Translations under genes and position numbers: made by a program
Notes under the pieces: model-generated
Seen by the model: only the letters and a program-made list of their open reading frames with translations
Database searches by the model: none
What the model was told of the DNA's origin: nothing
Part shown: positions 1 to 9,427 of the stretch, piece by piece
Position numbering within the stretch: the first letter of the stretch is position 1
How the letters are laid out: the number at the start of each line of letters is the position of its first letter
Assembly (NCBI GenBank): GCA_947449575.1
Contig: CANFRV010000032.1
Coordinates: 1 to 38,416, forward strand
Direction of reading: 5' to 3'
Source of the DNA: Flavobacteriales bacterium
GTDB taxonomy: Bacteria; Bacteroidota; Bacteroidia; Flavobacteriales_D; Crocinitomicaceae
DNA: 38,416 nucleotides

Positions 1-114
1 ACTAATGCATCGGCTGAATCATTTAATGCTAAAGTGAAAGCATTTAGAAGTCAATTTAGAGGTGTGAAAAACATAGAATTTTTCCTTTTTAGACTTACAA
101 ATATTTATGCTTAA
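1..114 (+). CDS. Transposase C-terminal fragment (ISAon1/ISL3-like), partial
   Basis: Frame 1 is open from the first base to TAA at 112-114 and encodes 37 residues. It opens TNASAESFNAKVKAF and ends FFLFRLTNIYA. The pattern NxxxExxNxKxK, with an acidic residue just before the F-N pair, resembles the region of the last catalytic Glu (the E of DDE) in ISL3-type transposases, so Glu6 of the fragment is the likely catalytic residue (inference). The N-terminal domains and the first two catalytic Asp residues lie outside the window. An identical copy sits in opposite orientation at the other end. Whether the full gene is intact cannot be seen. Confidence 0.8.
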   Translation, partial: TNASAESFNAKVKAFRSQFRGVKNIEFFLFRLTNIYA

Positions 115-147
115 ATTTTAGCTCCCCACAACAATTCGACTTGATCC
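1..147 (+). mobile_element. 3' end of an ISAon1/ISL3-like insertion sequence, left copy (cut by window edge)
   Basis: Bases 1-147 are an exact reverse-complement match to 38268-38414 by reading both ends. The match stops at ...TTGATCC (147). Beyond it the flanks differ (GAACTTAT here, TATTTCTA outward at the other copy), so the outer IS terminus is probably GGATCAAGTCGAATTG read inward. The element holds the last 37 codons of a transposase and 33 bp of terminal non-coding DNA. Its coding strand points into the window. The 5' part lies outside the window. Assignment to the ISAon1/ISL3-type DDE group rests on the transposase C-terminus and is from memory of the family. Confidence 0.85.
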
Positions 148-454
148 GAACTTATTCATATTTAGAAATTATAATAAATTAAAAAGAGGAACAAATTTCA
201 GAAAAATTTGTTCCTCTTTAATAATAAAGTTCGCTAAAACTATAAAACCTAACTTACAACTATGAATTGTATAAGATAAATGTATATAATTAACTTTAAT
301 TTGAACAACAAACTTATGTATAGCAGGTTGTTACATTACCAAACACCCTTTTTCATCGATAAATGACAAAAAAATATCCTTAAAAAATAGAAAACTGATT
401 ATTAAACTCAGTGCGATTAATAGATGGATGTAATTTACCAATAAATTATATTTC
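148..454. other. Gene-free spacer between the left IS and the yidC terminator
   Basis: This AT-rich stretch has no convincing ORF in any frame and no tRNA-like fold that I could see. Apart from the strong hairpin at 183-219 I see only weak short inverted repeats (for example AACAAC/GTTGTT around 305-330). It is probably the remnant of an intergenic region in which the IS inserted. Confidence 0.5.
183..219. terminator. Perfect 16-bp hairpin, probable bidirectional terminator
   Basis: AAAGAGGAACAAATTT at 183-198 and AAATTTGTTCCTCTTT at 204-219 form a perfect 16-bp stem with a 5-nt loop (199-203). Flanking A-rich and T-rich bases would give U-rich tails in both directions. It lies 35 bp inside the IS end and about 290 bp downstream of the yidC stop, which has its own terminator. 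It may therefore have served a gene formerly lying to the left, now separated by the IS. The hairpin is seen directly; terminator activity is inferred. Confidence 0.65.
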
Positions 455-486
455 AAAAAAAAACGCTACTTTATTACAAAGTAGCG
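455..486 (-). terminator. Rho-independent terminator of the pyrG-yidC operon
   Basis: On the minus strand a perfect 9-bp stem (478-486 pairing with 464-472, loop 473-477, arm sequence CGCTACTTT) is followed directly by nine T residues (455-463 read as A on the plus strand). It starts 24 bp after the yidC stop codon, the expected place for the operon end. Confidence 0.9.
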
Positions 487-509
487 CTTTCACTTTTTAG
501 TAGAAAAAA

Positions 510-2390
510 TTATTTTTTACGTGCATTTTTCTGCTCTTGTTGTAATTTCTGCATTTGCTCCAATCGTTCTTGAAATTTAGATTTCTTTTTAACCACTGTT
601 GATTTTTCAAGTTTTCTTGCTGCCATTTTTTCTTTCAACTTTTCTTCATCAACAAAAAATCTTTTTATAACAACCATTAGTAATATTGAAATGAATGTAG
701 AAATAAAGTAATAATAACTTAATCCAGAAGAATAGTCATTAAACATAAAGATCATCAAAAAAGGCATAATATACATTATCACTTTCATGTTTGGCATTCC
801 GGGTTGCGAAGGTTGTTGAACATTACCGCTATTCAAATACGTAAAAGCTAAAGTTGCACCGCAAAATAAAAGGGTAAATAAACTCATATGATCTCCATAT
901 AGAGGAATATTAAATCCAAAATCCAAAATTGAGTCGTAGGAAGATAAATCCTCAGCCCACAAAAATGATCTTTGTCTTAATTCAAAAGCGGCAGGGAAAA
1001 ATTTATATACAGTAATTAATATGGGCATTTGAATTAAAGCTGGAATACATCCTGCCAATGGACTAGCGCCAGACTCACGGTAAAGAGACATCATTTCGAC
1101 TTGTTTCTTCATCGCATCCTCTTTGTTAGGGAATTTTGCTGACAACTCATCGATTTCAGGTTTCAATATTCTCATTTTTGCAGATGATACAAATTGTTTC
1201 CATTGAATTGGCATTAATATTAATTTCAAAACCAACGTAAGTAATAATATAGCTACCCCTATACCCATCCCTGAACTAGCGAAAAAACTAAAAATTGGGT
1301 AAAAGAAAAACAAATTAATCCAACGGAAGACACCCCATCCAAAATTTAGAATATCATCGTATCCGCTGTCATACGATTTTAAAACAGCATAATCATTTGG
1401 TCCAAAATACCAATTCAATTTCACTGAAGCATGACTTAAAGAGGAAAGTCCTAAATTCATTGAGGTCGAATAATCTTTTATATGCGTTGTAAATCTTGAA
1501 TCTTCTTCTTTGATATTGGTAATTCTAAAATTTGTTCCTTTTTTAGCAAAACCATTTTCTGATTTTAATATTGAACTAAAATAACTTTGTTTAAAAGCAA
1601 CCCAATCAATCTTATGTTCTGCGACCTGATCATCGTCTGACATTTCAGATAAGTTGTCTGCTTTCTCTTGATTGTTCATAAAGCAAACTGTTGAAACCTG
1701 CTTTTGCATTTTTAACAATCTTTCCGTTTTTCTTAAAGAAGCTTTCCAATTTAGCTGGACCTTTTGTGCGTCTACTTTATTATCAAAACCATCTAAATTG
1801 ATAACATAGTCTAAATCATATGCATTTTCCTTTAAAGTATACTCATATTCAATCGTTTTCCCTTCAGAAGGCGTCAAAGTAAAAACAATTGAATTTTTGG
1901 TTTTTTCTTTAACTGTAAATCCTAGATCTCCAGTCTTTAACACTTTACCATTAATTGGAATAGAAAGCTCATTCACCGCATCACCATCGCGAAATAAATT
2001 TAAAGCACGACTTTTCTGTTTTACATCTTTAAAGTCATCATAAGATTCGAATCCTTTAAGATAAACGGCTGCCACTTTCCCTCCTTTTGTTGAAAAATCT
2101 ACAATCAGTTTTTTATTTTCTAAACGAATTAATTGACCTTTCTCAATCGCCAACGATGCTGGCTTGCTTACTTGTTTTTTTGTTAGGTTAACCAAAGAAT
2201 CCTTTGATTCAACTGAAGATGTATCAATTACATTTATTTTCACATCCTTACCTGCAACTTTAGCTGATGCAGTGTTAGTTGCTTTTTTTGCTGCTTTTTC
2301 TTGGTCTGCTTTTGACGGTTTATTAAAAATTGTGAAAACTGTGAAAATTAAACCGATTAATACCAGTCCGTATACTTGTTTTTTATCCAT
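510..2390 (-). CDS. yidC: Membrane protein insertase YidC
   Basis: This 626-residue protein inserts and folds inner-membrane proteins, alone or with SecYEG. An N-terminal membrane anchor (about residues 5-22) is followed by a large periplasmic domain (about 60-345), then the conserved 60-kDa insertase core from about residue 370 with its hydrophobic segments. The core includes the helix ending LVLKLILMP and the cytoplasmic segment SSAKMRILKPEI. A Lys (about K389) stands where E. coli YidC has the groove Arg366. This is a conservative swap, and I believe it is usual in Bacteroidota. The C-terminal tail is Lys-rich, as expected for ribosome contact. Length fits the long, Gram-negative form. The gene starts 2 bp after the pyrG stop, so the two are surely co-transcribed; a strong terminator follows. 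Confidence 0.97.
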   Translation of the reverse strand: MDKKQVYGLVLIGLIFTVFTIFNKPSKADQEKAAKKATNTASAKVAGKDVKINVIDTSSVESKDSLVNLTKKQVSKPASLAIEKGQLIRLENKKLIVDFSTKGGKVAAVYLKGFESYDDFKDVKQKSRALNLFRDGDAVNELSIPINGKVLKTGDLGFTVKEKTKNSIVFTLTPSEGKTIEYEYTLKENAYDLDYVINLDGFDNKVDAQKVQLNWKASLRKTERLLKMQKQVSTVCFMNNQEKADNLSEMSDDDQVAEHKIDWVAFKQSYFSSILKSENGFAKKGTNFRITNIKEEDSRFTTHIKDYSTSMNLGLSSLSHASVKLNWYFGPNDYAVLKSYDSGYDDILNFGWGVFRWINLFFFYPIFSFFASSGMGIGVAILLLTLVLKLILMPIQWKQFVSSAKMRILKPEIDELSAKFPNKEDAMKKQVEMMSLYRESGASPLAGCIPALIQMPILITVYKFFPAAFELRQRSFLWAEDLSSYDSILDFGFNIPLYGDHMSLFTLLFCGATLAFTYLNSGNVQQPSQPGMPNMKVIMYIMPFLMIFMFNDYSSGLSYYYFISTFISILLMVVIKRFFVDEEKLKEKMAARKLEKSTVVKKKSKFQERLEQMQKLQQEQKNARKK

Positions 2391-2392
2391 GA

Positions 2393-4084
<1,692 letters not shown>

Positions 4085-4182
4085 TTATTGTTTGGCTTCT
4101 TTTTTATGATTATGATTCGGATTTATTTTTATAAAAAGCTAAACATGATGTATCTTAATCTTACGTGATGGTTCGTTTTTAT

Positions 4183-5079
4183 TCATCCTTCTTGATGTTC
4201 CCAAATCATTATTTTCTTATCATCTCCTACCGAACAAAATAAATTCTCTGTTAATTTAACGAGAGTATTGACAGAATTTCTGTGACCACCTACTTTAAAA
4301 TCTATTTTCTGAAGAACATCAAACCTTTTAGAATCCCATATTTTTATAGATTTATCCCTACTCGCTGTCCCGAACTTTTCCCCATTTTCCAAAAAAATAA
4401 TATCATAAATAACATAATTATGAGCAGGAATACTTTTTATTTCAGTAGATGATTTCCAATCCCACACTTTTAATAAGGCATCTTTTCCTGCAGTCAATAA
4501 AATAGATGAATCTAACGCGTGAAAATGAGCAATTGTTGCTCCTCCCAGGTGTGAATCTAATGTAATTATTTCATTAAAACTAATTGTTTCAAAGATACGA
4601 GTAGTTCCATCTTGACAACTTAAAACCACCAAAGTTCCATCTGCAGAAATACAAATATTTCGAATTTTCCCACAATCCAGAGGTAAATACAGTAATAATT
4701 CAAAGGTATTAGAATCCCAAACTGAAAAATTACCATCTGCGTCACCTACATAAAATTGAGATGTGTGCTGGTTACTTGTAATTGAAAAAATAGGTTTTAT
4801 ATGTTGAATAAAATGTTTGAGCTCTTTTCTCAATTCCAAATCAAAAATATGAAGTGAACCATTCGATAAACCGACTATTAAATGTTTTTTTAAATTTAAT
4901 AATTCGAGCTTATACACAGAATGATCCATTTTTATGGAAAAACTATCTTGAGTCCCTTCGTTTTGAAACCAGCGAGCAACATACTTATCCGCACTGCCAG
5001 AATAGATGAATTGTGAATCACAGGCGCTTGTATAAATCGCACCTCCGTGACCACTAATTTCTTTTGTTTTTTTGTACAC
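4183..5079 (-). CDS. WD40-repeat beta-propeller protein
   Basis: The protein has 298 residues, no signal peptide and no membrane segment, so it is likely cytoplasmic. Seven WD40-type blades are visible from their terminal signatures, in order: ARWFQ, IFDLE, SVWDSN, RIFET, KVWDWK, KIWDSK and MIWEHQ. That is one complete seven-bladed propeller with little else. GH dipeptides such as SGHGG and GGHRNS open blades. Propellers of this type act as protein-interaction platforms; no catalytic residues are evident and I cannot name a partner. It follows the ComA-like gene by 7 bp and so is probably in its operon, which makes a functional link plausible (inference). Similar small WD40 proteins occur widely in Bacteroidota. 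Confidence 0.85.
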   Translation of the reverse strand: MYKKTKEISGHGGAIYTSACDSQFIYSGSADKYVARWFQNEGTQDSFSIKMDHSVYKLELLNLKKHLIVGLSNGSLHIFDLELRKELKHFIQHIKPIFSITSNQHTSQFYVGDADGNFSVWDSNTFELLLYLPLDCGKIRNICISADGTLVVLSCQDGTTRIFETISFNEIITLDSHLGGATIAHFHALDSSILLTAGKDALLKVWDWKSSTEIKSIPAHNYVIYDIIFLENGEKFGTASRDKSIKIWDSKRFDVLQKIDFKVGGHRNSVNTLVKLTENLFCSVGDDKKIMIWEHQEG

Positions 5080-5086
5080 TGAAAAA

Positions 5087-5908
5087 TTAAGCTTCTTCCT
5101 CTTCTTCTATACTTTCATCGTTCACTTGTTTCAAACGATCTGAAAAATCTGAAGGCATAAAATCAAAGAATGTATCCCCTCTCAAACCAAGACGAAGACA
5201 TTCCAATGGAATCATTTCATTTGGACCAATATTTCCTAGATTAACATTGGCTCCAAATAATTTAATGAACCAGACTTGCTGATTTTTTTGAGGAGCCTCC
5301 CAGAGGATATCATTTGGATCTACTTTTGAAATGATTTTATTTATCAAATACGTATGAGCTGTTCCATTAGGTCTAAAAACACCCACATTTCCAGCTTCAC
5401 GTCCTTCTGCAATCACTTTCCATGAACCAGCTTCCAACTCGGTACTCATCATTTTCACCCATTTACTAGGAGAAACGATTATTCCAGAATCTTTAGAACC
5501 TACTTCCGACATTATCGTTCTTTCCTTCGAAAAACGTTGAATCAACTCACATTTATCAGCATGGTTCATAATAATAGATCCATCCGAAATTTCTGCTAAT
5601 TCCAATTTAAATTTATCAAGTAAACGCAAATAATCGTCGACTTTACCTCTTGCATAAAATGCCTCGAATAAAGTTCCTCCGAAATATGGCTTTATACCAG
5701 CTTCCTTGTATAGATCTATTTTTTTTTGTAAATCATTCGTAACATACGCTGTTCCAAAACCAAATTTTGCAACATCAGTTATATGTCCAGATGCAGAAAT
5801 AAAATCTTCCGTTTCACGTAAACTAAGACCTTTGTCCATCATCATTGTTAACCCTTTATGACGAGGTTTACTCGCTCTTTCAGGAATATATGGTAATTCA
5901 AAATTCAT
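5087..5908 (-). CDS. Phosphosulfolactate synthase-like protein (ComA family)
   Basis: The ComA family folds as a TIM barrel and adds sulfite to phosphoenolpyruvate to give phosphosulfolactate, the first step to coenzyme M in methanogens and to sulfolactate in some bacteria; plant Hsa32 proteins are relatives. Family-like segments here are KPRHKGLTMMMDKG, KFGFGTAYV, GGTLFEAF, AEISDGS, EVGSKD and IAEGREAGNVG. Length is 273 residues from ATG 5906-5908, close to the family norm, ending in an acidic EEEEEA tail. An upstream in-frame ATG (5945-5947) lies beyond a -7 promoter element at 5929-5936, so it is rejected. No comB or comC partners are visible nearby. The true substrate in Bacteroidota is uncertain. 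It is flanked by a TPR gene upstream and a WD40 gene 7 bp downstream. Confidence 0.8.
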   Translation of the reverse strand: MNFELPYIPERASKPRHKGLTMMMDKGLSLRETEDFISASGHITDVAKFGFGTAYVTNDLQKKIDLYKEAGIKPYFGGTLFEAFYARGKVDDYLRLLDKFKLELAEISDGSIIMNHADKCELIQRFSKERTIMSEVGSKDSGIIVSPSKWVKMMSTELEAGSWKVIAEGREAGNVGVFRPNGTAHTYLINKIISKVDPNDILWEAPQKNQQVWFIKLFGANVNLGNIGPNEMIPLECLRLGLRGDTFFDFMPSDFSDRLKQVNDESIEEEEEA

Positions 5909-5928
5909 TGTACTAATATACTTGTAAG

Positions 5929-5936
5929 CAAAGGTA
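5929..5936 (-). promoter_or_regulatory. Candidate promoter of the ComA-like/WD40 pair (-7 element TACCTTTG)
   Basis: TACCTTTG on the minus strand is an exact TAnnTTTG match, about 20 bp before the chosen ATG. A T-rich stretch lies roughly 16-20 bp upstream. It also argues against the longer reading frame start at 5947. Confidence 0.65.
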
Positions 5937-6002
5937 ATAAATTTCAACGTCTAAAAATGACACGAATCTATTTTAATTTAAAATATAGTTACTTATCATC
6001 CC

Positions 6003-7409
6003 CTATTTTACTGTTAACTCAACAAACTTTTTGACTTTCTTGAATTCGGGATATAGTTCAAAAATCTCTCTTGCATTGTCGATATTATCAGACGCACAAT
6101 GAGAAAACAAGATAAAAGACTCTTCTTTTCTTCCAAGTTTCCATAAGATATTTACCTTCAGAATAGGAGCTATTTCATTCGTTGAATATTTTTCAGTAAA
6201 ATTTGAAATAAATTCCAAAGCATCCTTCAATGAAAATCGAATTAATAAATCAATAAAACTTGTAAGACATTCTTCATCGGTTGCGTCTAATTCAAGGGCC
6301 ATCAAATAATATTCTTTTGCAAGATCAAATTCCTCCAATTTCTCATGCGCACCTGCAAGTACAGAAAAAATACCTGCGTTTTCAGGATCTAATTCCGCTG
6401 CTCGATTTATTAAAACAATTCCCGCCCTTGTTCTACCTTCCAAATCTTCGATAATTCCTAACCCAAGCCAAGCATCAGGCAGCAAGGGAGCTAAATCCAA
6501 ACTTTGCTTATAATATTCTTTCGCTAATTTTAATTCCCCTAACTGCTCATGCGCTTCTCCAATATAGCATAGAGCCACAGGATCTTCACCATCCAATTCC
6601 ATGCATTTATTAAAACTGTCGATTGACAGTTGGTATTTATCCAGTGATAAATAGGCATTTCCCAAATTAAAATAAACAGGACCGAAATCTTCGTTGATTA
6701 ACACACAATAATCGTATGCCCAAACAGCTTTTTCAAAATCTTCCGATTTAGAATAAGCATTTCCTAGGTTGTACCAGGCCGTAAAAGAATAAGGATTTTC
6801 ATCAATAAAATCTGAATAGCATTTTATAGCTTTTTCATAATCCCCTAATTGATCATAGCAAAAAGCAATTTCATAGATCGCACCTTCATTCTTTGGATTA
6901 TACTTTATTGCTTCTTGAAGAACCGTGAGAGCCCCTTTATAATCATTAGAATTTTCATGCTCCATTGCCAAATCAAGGTAGATTTCATCTCGATCTTCTG
7001 GTTCTGAAAGTAGTAATGACTCTTTGAAATATTTAATTGCGCTCTTCGAATCTCGCAGTTGACTAAAAATAGAAGCTTTTGTTAATAGCACTTCACAAGT
7101 GGCCATTTCTATCTTTTCAATTTGTGAAATAATACTTAAAGCTTCCTTTAATTGTCCCATCGCAGACATAGATTGCGCCAAACGAAGTGATAACACAACA
7201 TTAAAAGAGAATTGAGAAACGGCATGTTCAGCGCAAAGTTTCGCTTTACTATATTGACTGGTAATTAAATAATGATCAATAATTGCCTCCAATCTATCAC
7301 TGTCCAAAAAACCTAAATCCTCCCCTTTTAAGAAGGATTCAAATCGTTCTAGATCCTCATTGAGATTACTTGCGAAGTAATCATCATTTTCTTCTTCGTC
7401 GTCAAACAT
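6003..7409 (-). CDS. Cytoplasmic tetratricopeptide-repeat protein
   Basis: This 468-residue protein has an acidic N-terminus (MFDDEEENDDYF) and no signal peptide or membrane helix. From about residue 50 to the end it is a run of roughly ten TPR units, recognisable by the recurring spacing of W/Y-LG--Y and A---Y--AL-L-P patterns, for example AWYNLGNAY, VYFNLGNAYLSL and AWLGLGIIEDLEG. TPR solenoids bind other proteins; no enzyme domain is attached. It sits 94 bp upstream of the ComA-like gene on the same strand, an arrangement I recall from other flavobacteria, so a joint role is possible (inference). Its own -7 element is at 7437-7444. Exact function unknown. Confidence 0.88.
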   Translation of the reverse strand: MFDDEEENDDYFASNLNEDLERFESFLKGEDLGFLDSDRLEAIIDHYLITSQYSKAKLCAEHAVSQFSFNVVLSLRLAQSMSAMGQLKEALSIISQIEKIEMATCEVLLTKASIFSQLRDSKSAIKYFKESLLLSEPEDRDEIYLDLAMEHENSNDYKGALTVLQEAIKYNPKNEGAIYEIAFCYDQLGDYEKAIKCYSDFIDENPYSFTAWYNLGNAYSKSEDFEKAVWAYDYCVLINEDFGPVYFNLGNAYLSLDKYQLSIDSFNKCMELDGEDPVALCYIGEAHEQLGELKLAKEYYKQSLDLAPLLPDAWLGLGIIEDLEGRTRAGIVLINRAAELDPENAGIFSVLAGAHEKLEEFDLAKEYYLMALELDATDEECLTSFIDLLIRFSLKDALEFISNFTEKYSTNEIAPILKVNILWKLGRKEESFILFSHCASDNIDNAREIFELYPEFKKVKKFVELTVK

Positions 7410-7436
7410 ACCTATGCTATTTGTTACTTAAAGTTA

Positions 7437-7444
7437 CAAAAATA
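7437..7444 (-). promoter_or_regulatory. Candidate TPR-gene promoter (-7 element TATTTTTG)
   Basis: TATTTTTG on the minus strand matches TAnnTTTG exactly and lies 27 bp before the start codon. The region is AT-rich, so a chance match is more likely than at the GC-richer sites. Confidence 0.5.
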
Positions 7445-7492
7445 AAACTTTGAAAAAAAATAAATTTCGATTCTTTTCAACATGCTATTAAC

Positions 7493-7532
7493 AAAAAAGC
7501 CCAAACCTTTCATTTACTGAAAGATTTGGGCT
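7493..7532 (-). terminator. Rho-independent terminator after typA
   Basis: On the minus strand a 15-bp stem with one mismatch (7518-7532 with 7498-7512; arm AGCCCAAATCTTTCA) closes a 5-nt loop and is followed by a run of T (7493-7497). It begins 21 bp after the typA stop. Confidence 0.9.
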
Positions 7533-7553
7533 ATATGACTTCAAACGATAAAA

Positions 7554-9350
7554 TTATTTACCGAATCTTTTTCTATCTGTTTCTTTCAAGTAAATTTTAC
7601 GAATACGCAAACTTTCAGGAGTTACCTCCACATACTCATCTCCTTGAATATATTCCAAGCACTCTTCTAAACTAAATTTGATAGGTGGAATTAATTTCAC
7701 TTTATCATCAGCTCCTGAAGAACGCATATTTGACATTTTCTTCGTTTTAGTAACATTTACAACCATGTCACCAGCACGAGAATTTTCTCCAATTACTTGC
7801 CCTTCATAAATACTTTCATTCGGAGCAACAAAGAACTTACCTCTTTCTTGAAGATTATTAATAGAGAAAGGAATTGAAGTTCCTTGTTCCATAGAAATTA
7901 ATGAACCATTTTGACGACCTGCGATATCACCTTTATACGGCTGATATTCTAAATAACGGTGAGTCATGATTGCTTCACCAGCTGTTTGCGTCAACAAGTA
8001 GTTTCTTAAACCAATAATCCCTCTTGAAGGAATTTGGAATTGAATCGTCATACGCGTTCCTTTCGGTTCCATATTTGTCATCTCACCTTTTCTTGTTGAA
8101 ACTGCTTCTATAGCTGTTCCACTAAATTCTTCTGGTAAATCAATTGTTAATTCTTCAATTGGCTCACATTTTTTCCCATCGATTTCTCTTAAGATAACTT
8201 GCGGTTGACCAACTTGCAACTCATACCCTTCACGACGCATTGTTTCTATCAAAACAGATAAATGCAATACACCACGACCAGCAACTAACCATTTATCAGC
8301 TTTATCTGTCGCAGAAACCCTCATCGCTAAGTTTTTCTCTAATTCTTTCGCTAAACGTTCTTGAATGTGACGAGAAGTTACCTTTTTTCCTTCTTTACCG
8401 AAGAAAGGTGAATCATTGATAGAAAACAACATGTTCATTGTTGGCTCATCAATTGTAATAGAGTCTAATGGTTCAGGATTTTCTGCATCACAGATAACAT
8501 CCCCAATTTCAAACCCTTCAATACCTGTTAAAGCGCAAATATCTCCTGCTTGAATTTCAGTCACTTTTACTTTTTCGATTCCTTCAAAAACAAACATTTC
8601 TTTAATCTTGTGTTTTTCTTGAGAACCATCTCTTTTTCCTAAGATAATATTTTGACCTTCTTTCAAAGTCCCTCTGTGCAAACGTCCGATTGCAATTCTT
8701 CCAACGAAAGTAGAGAAATCTAAAGACGTAATTAACATCTGAGTATTTCCTTCCTCAATTACTTTTGGCGGAAAATATTCTAAAATTCTATCTAATAGAG
8801 GTGCAATTGAAGTGGTTGGTTGTTTCCAATCTTCAGCCATCCAACCATTTTTAGCTGAACCATAAATGGTAGCAAAATCTAATTGACTATCATTTGCATC
8901 CAATTCGAACATTAAGTCAAAAACTTTCTCGTGAACTTCTTCTGGAGTACAGTTTTCTTTATCCACTTTGTTAATAACTACGAGCGGTCTTAAACCTAAA
9001 GCTAACGCTTTTCCTAATACAAAACGAGTTTGTGGCATAGGACCTTCAAAAGCATCTACTAACAAACAAACACCGTCTGCCATATTTAATACACGTTCAA
9101 CTTCCCCACCAAAATCGGCGTGACCAGGAGTGTCAATGATATTAATTTTTGTTCCTTTATACAAAACTGAAACGTTTTTAGAAACGATTGTGATTCCTCT
9201 TTCACGCTCTAAATCGTTGTTATCCATGAATAATTCCCCTTTCGGTTTTTCATGTTTTTGTGCGTCAGTACCTGACTCAATCATTCTATCGACTAATGTT
9301 GTTTTACCATGATCGACATGGGCAATAATTGCAATGTTTCTAATTTCCAT
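7554..9350 (-). CDS. typA: Ribosome-associated GTPase TypA/BipA
   Basis: TypA is a translational GTPase related to EF-G and LepA. It binds the 70S ribosome and helps 50S assembly, especially in cold or stress. At 598 residues it has the usual length. Visible motifs: G1 AHVDHGKTT (residues 10-18), switch I RGITI, G3 DTPGHADF, G4 NKVDK. Later come the beta-barrel domain II, EF-G-like domains III and V ([24 protein letters not shown]) and the TypA-specific C-terminal domain. The gene lies 77 bp downstream of the deaD-type helicase on the same strand, separated by an imperfect hairpin. No TAnnTTTG element is seen immediately upstream, so co-transcription with the helicase is possible. Both proteins are typical of cold and ribosome-assembly responses. 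Confidence 0.97.
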   Translation of the reverse strand: MEIRNIAIIAHVDHGKTTLVDRMIESGTDAQKHEKPKGELFMDNNDLERERGITIVSKNVSVLYKGTKINIIDTPGHADFGGEVERVLNMADGVCLLVDAFEGPMPQTRFVLGKALALGLRPLVVINKVDKENCTPEEVHEKVFDLMFELDANDSQLDFATIYGSAKNGWMAEDWKQPTTSIAPLLDRILEYFPPKVIEEGNTQMLITSLDFSTFVGRIAIGRLHRGTLKEGQNIILGKRDGSQEKHKIKEMFVFEGIEKVKVTEIQAGDICALTGIEGFEIGDVICDAENPEPLDSITIDEPTMNMLFSINDSPFFGKEGKKVTSRHIQERLAKELEKNLAMRVSATDKADKWLVAGRGVLHLSVLIETMRREGYELQVGQPQVILREIDGKKCEPIEELTIDLPEEFSGTAIEAVSTRKGEMTNMEPKGTRMTIQFQIPSRGIIGLRNYLLTQTAGEAIMTHRYLEYQPYKGDIAGRQNGSLISMEQGTSIPFSINNLQERGKFFVAPNESIYEGQVIGENSRAGDMVVNVTKTKKMSNMRSSGADDKVKLIPPIKFSLEECLEYIQGDEYVEVTPESLRIRKIYLKETDRKRFGK

Positions 9351-9368
9351 TTTTTATATTTTAGATTT

Positions 9369-9422
9369 AGGTCAAGCTTAAGGTTGAGAAGCAATACTTA
9401 ATCTCAACATCAATCTTAACCT
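9369..9422. repeat. Inverted hexamer-repeat spacer between deaD and typA
   Basis: Plus-strand 9371-9388 reads as three hexamers GTCAAG CTTAAG GTTGAG. Minus-strand 9420-9397 reads GTTAAG ATTGAT GTTGAG ATTAAG. The two blocks are inverted copies and can fold into an imperfect stem of about 20 bp (about 16 matches, 9369-9389 against 9397-9422). There is no T-tract, so it is not a canonical terminator. The same hexamer family recurs at 11749-11796. Confidence 0.6.
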
Positions 9423-9427
9423 ATTTT

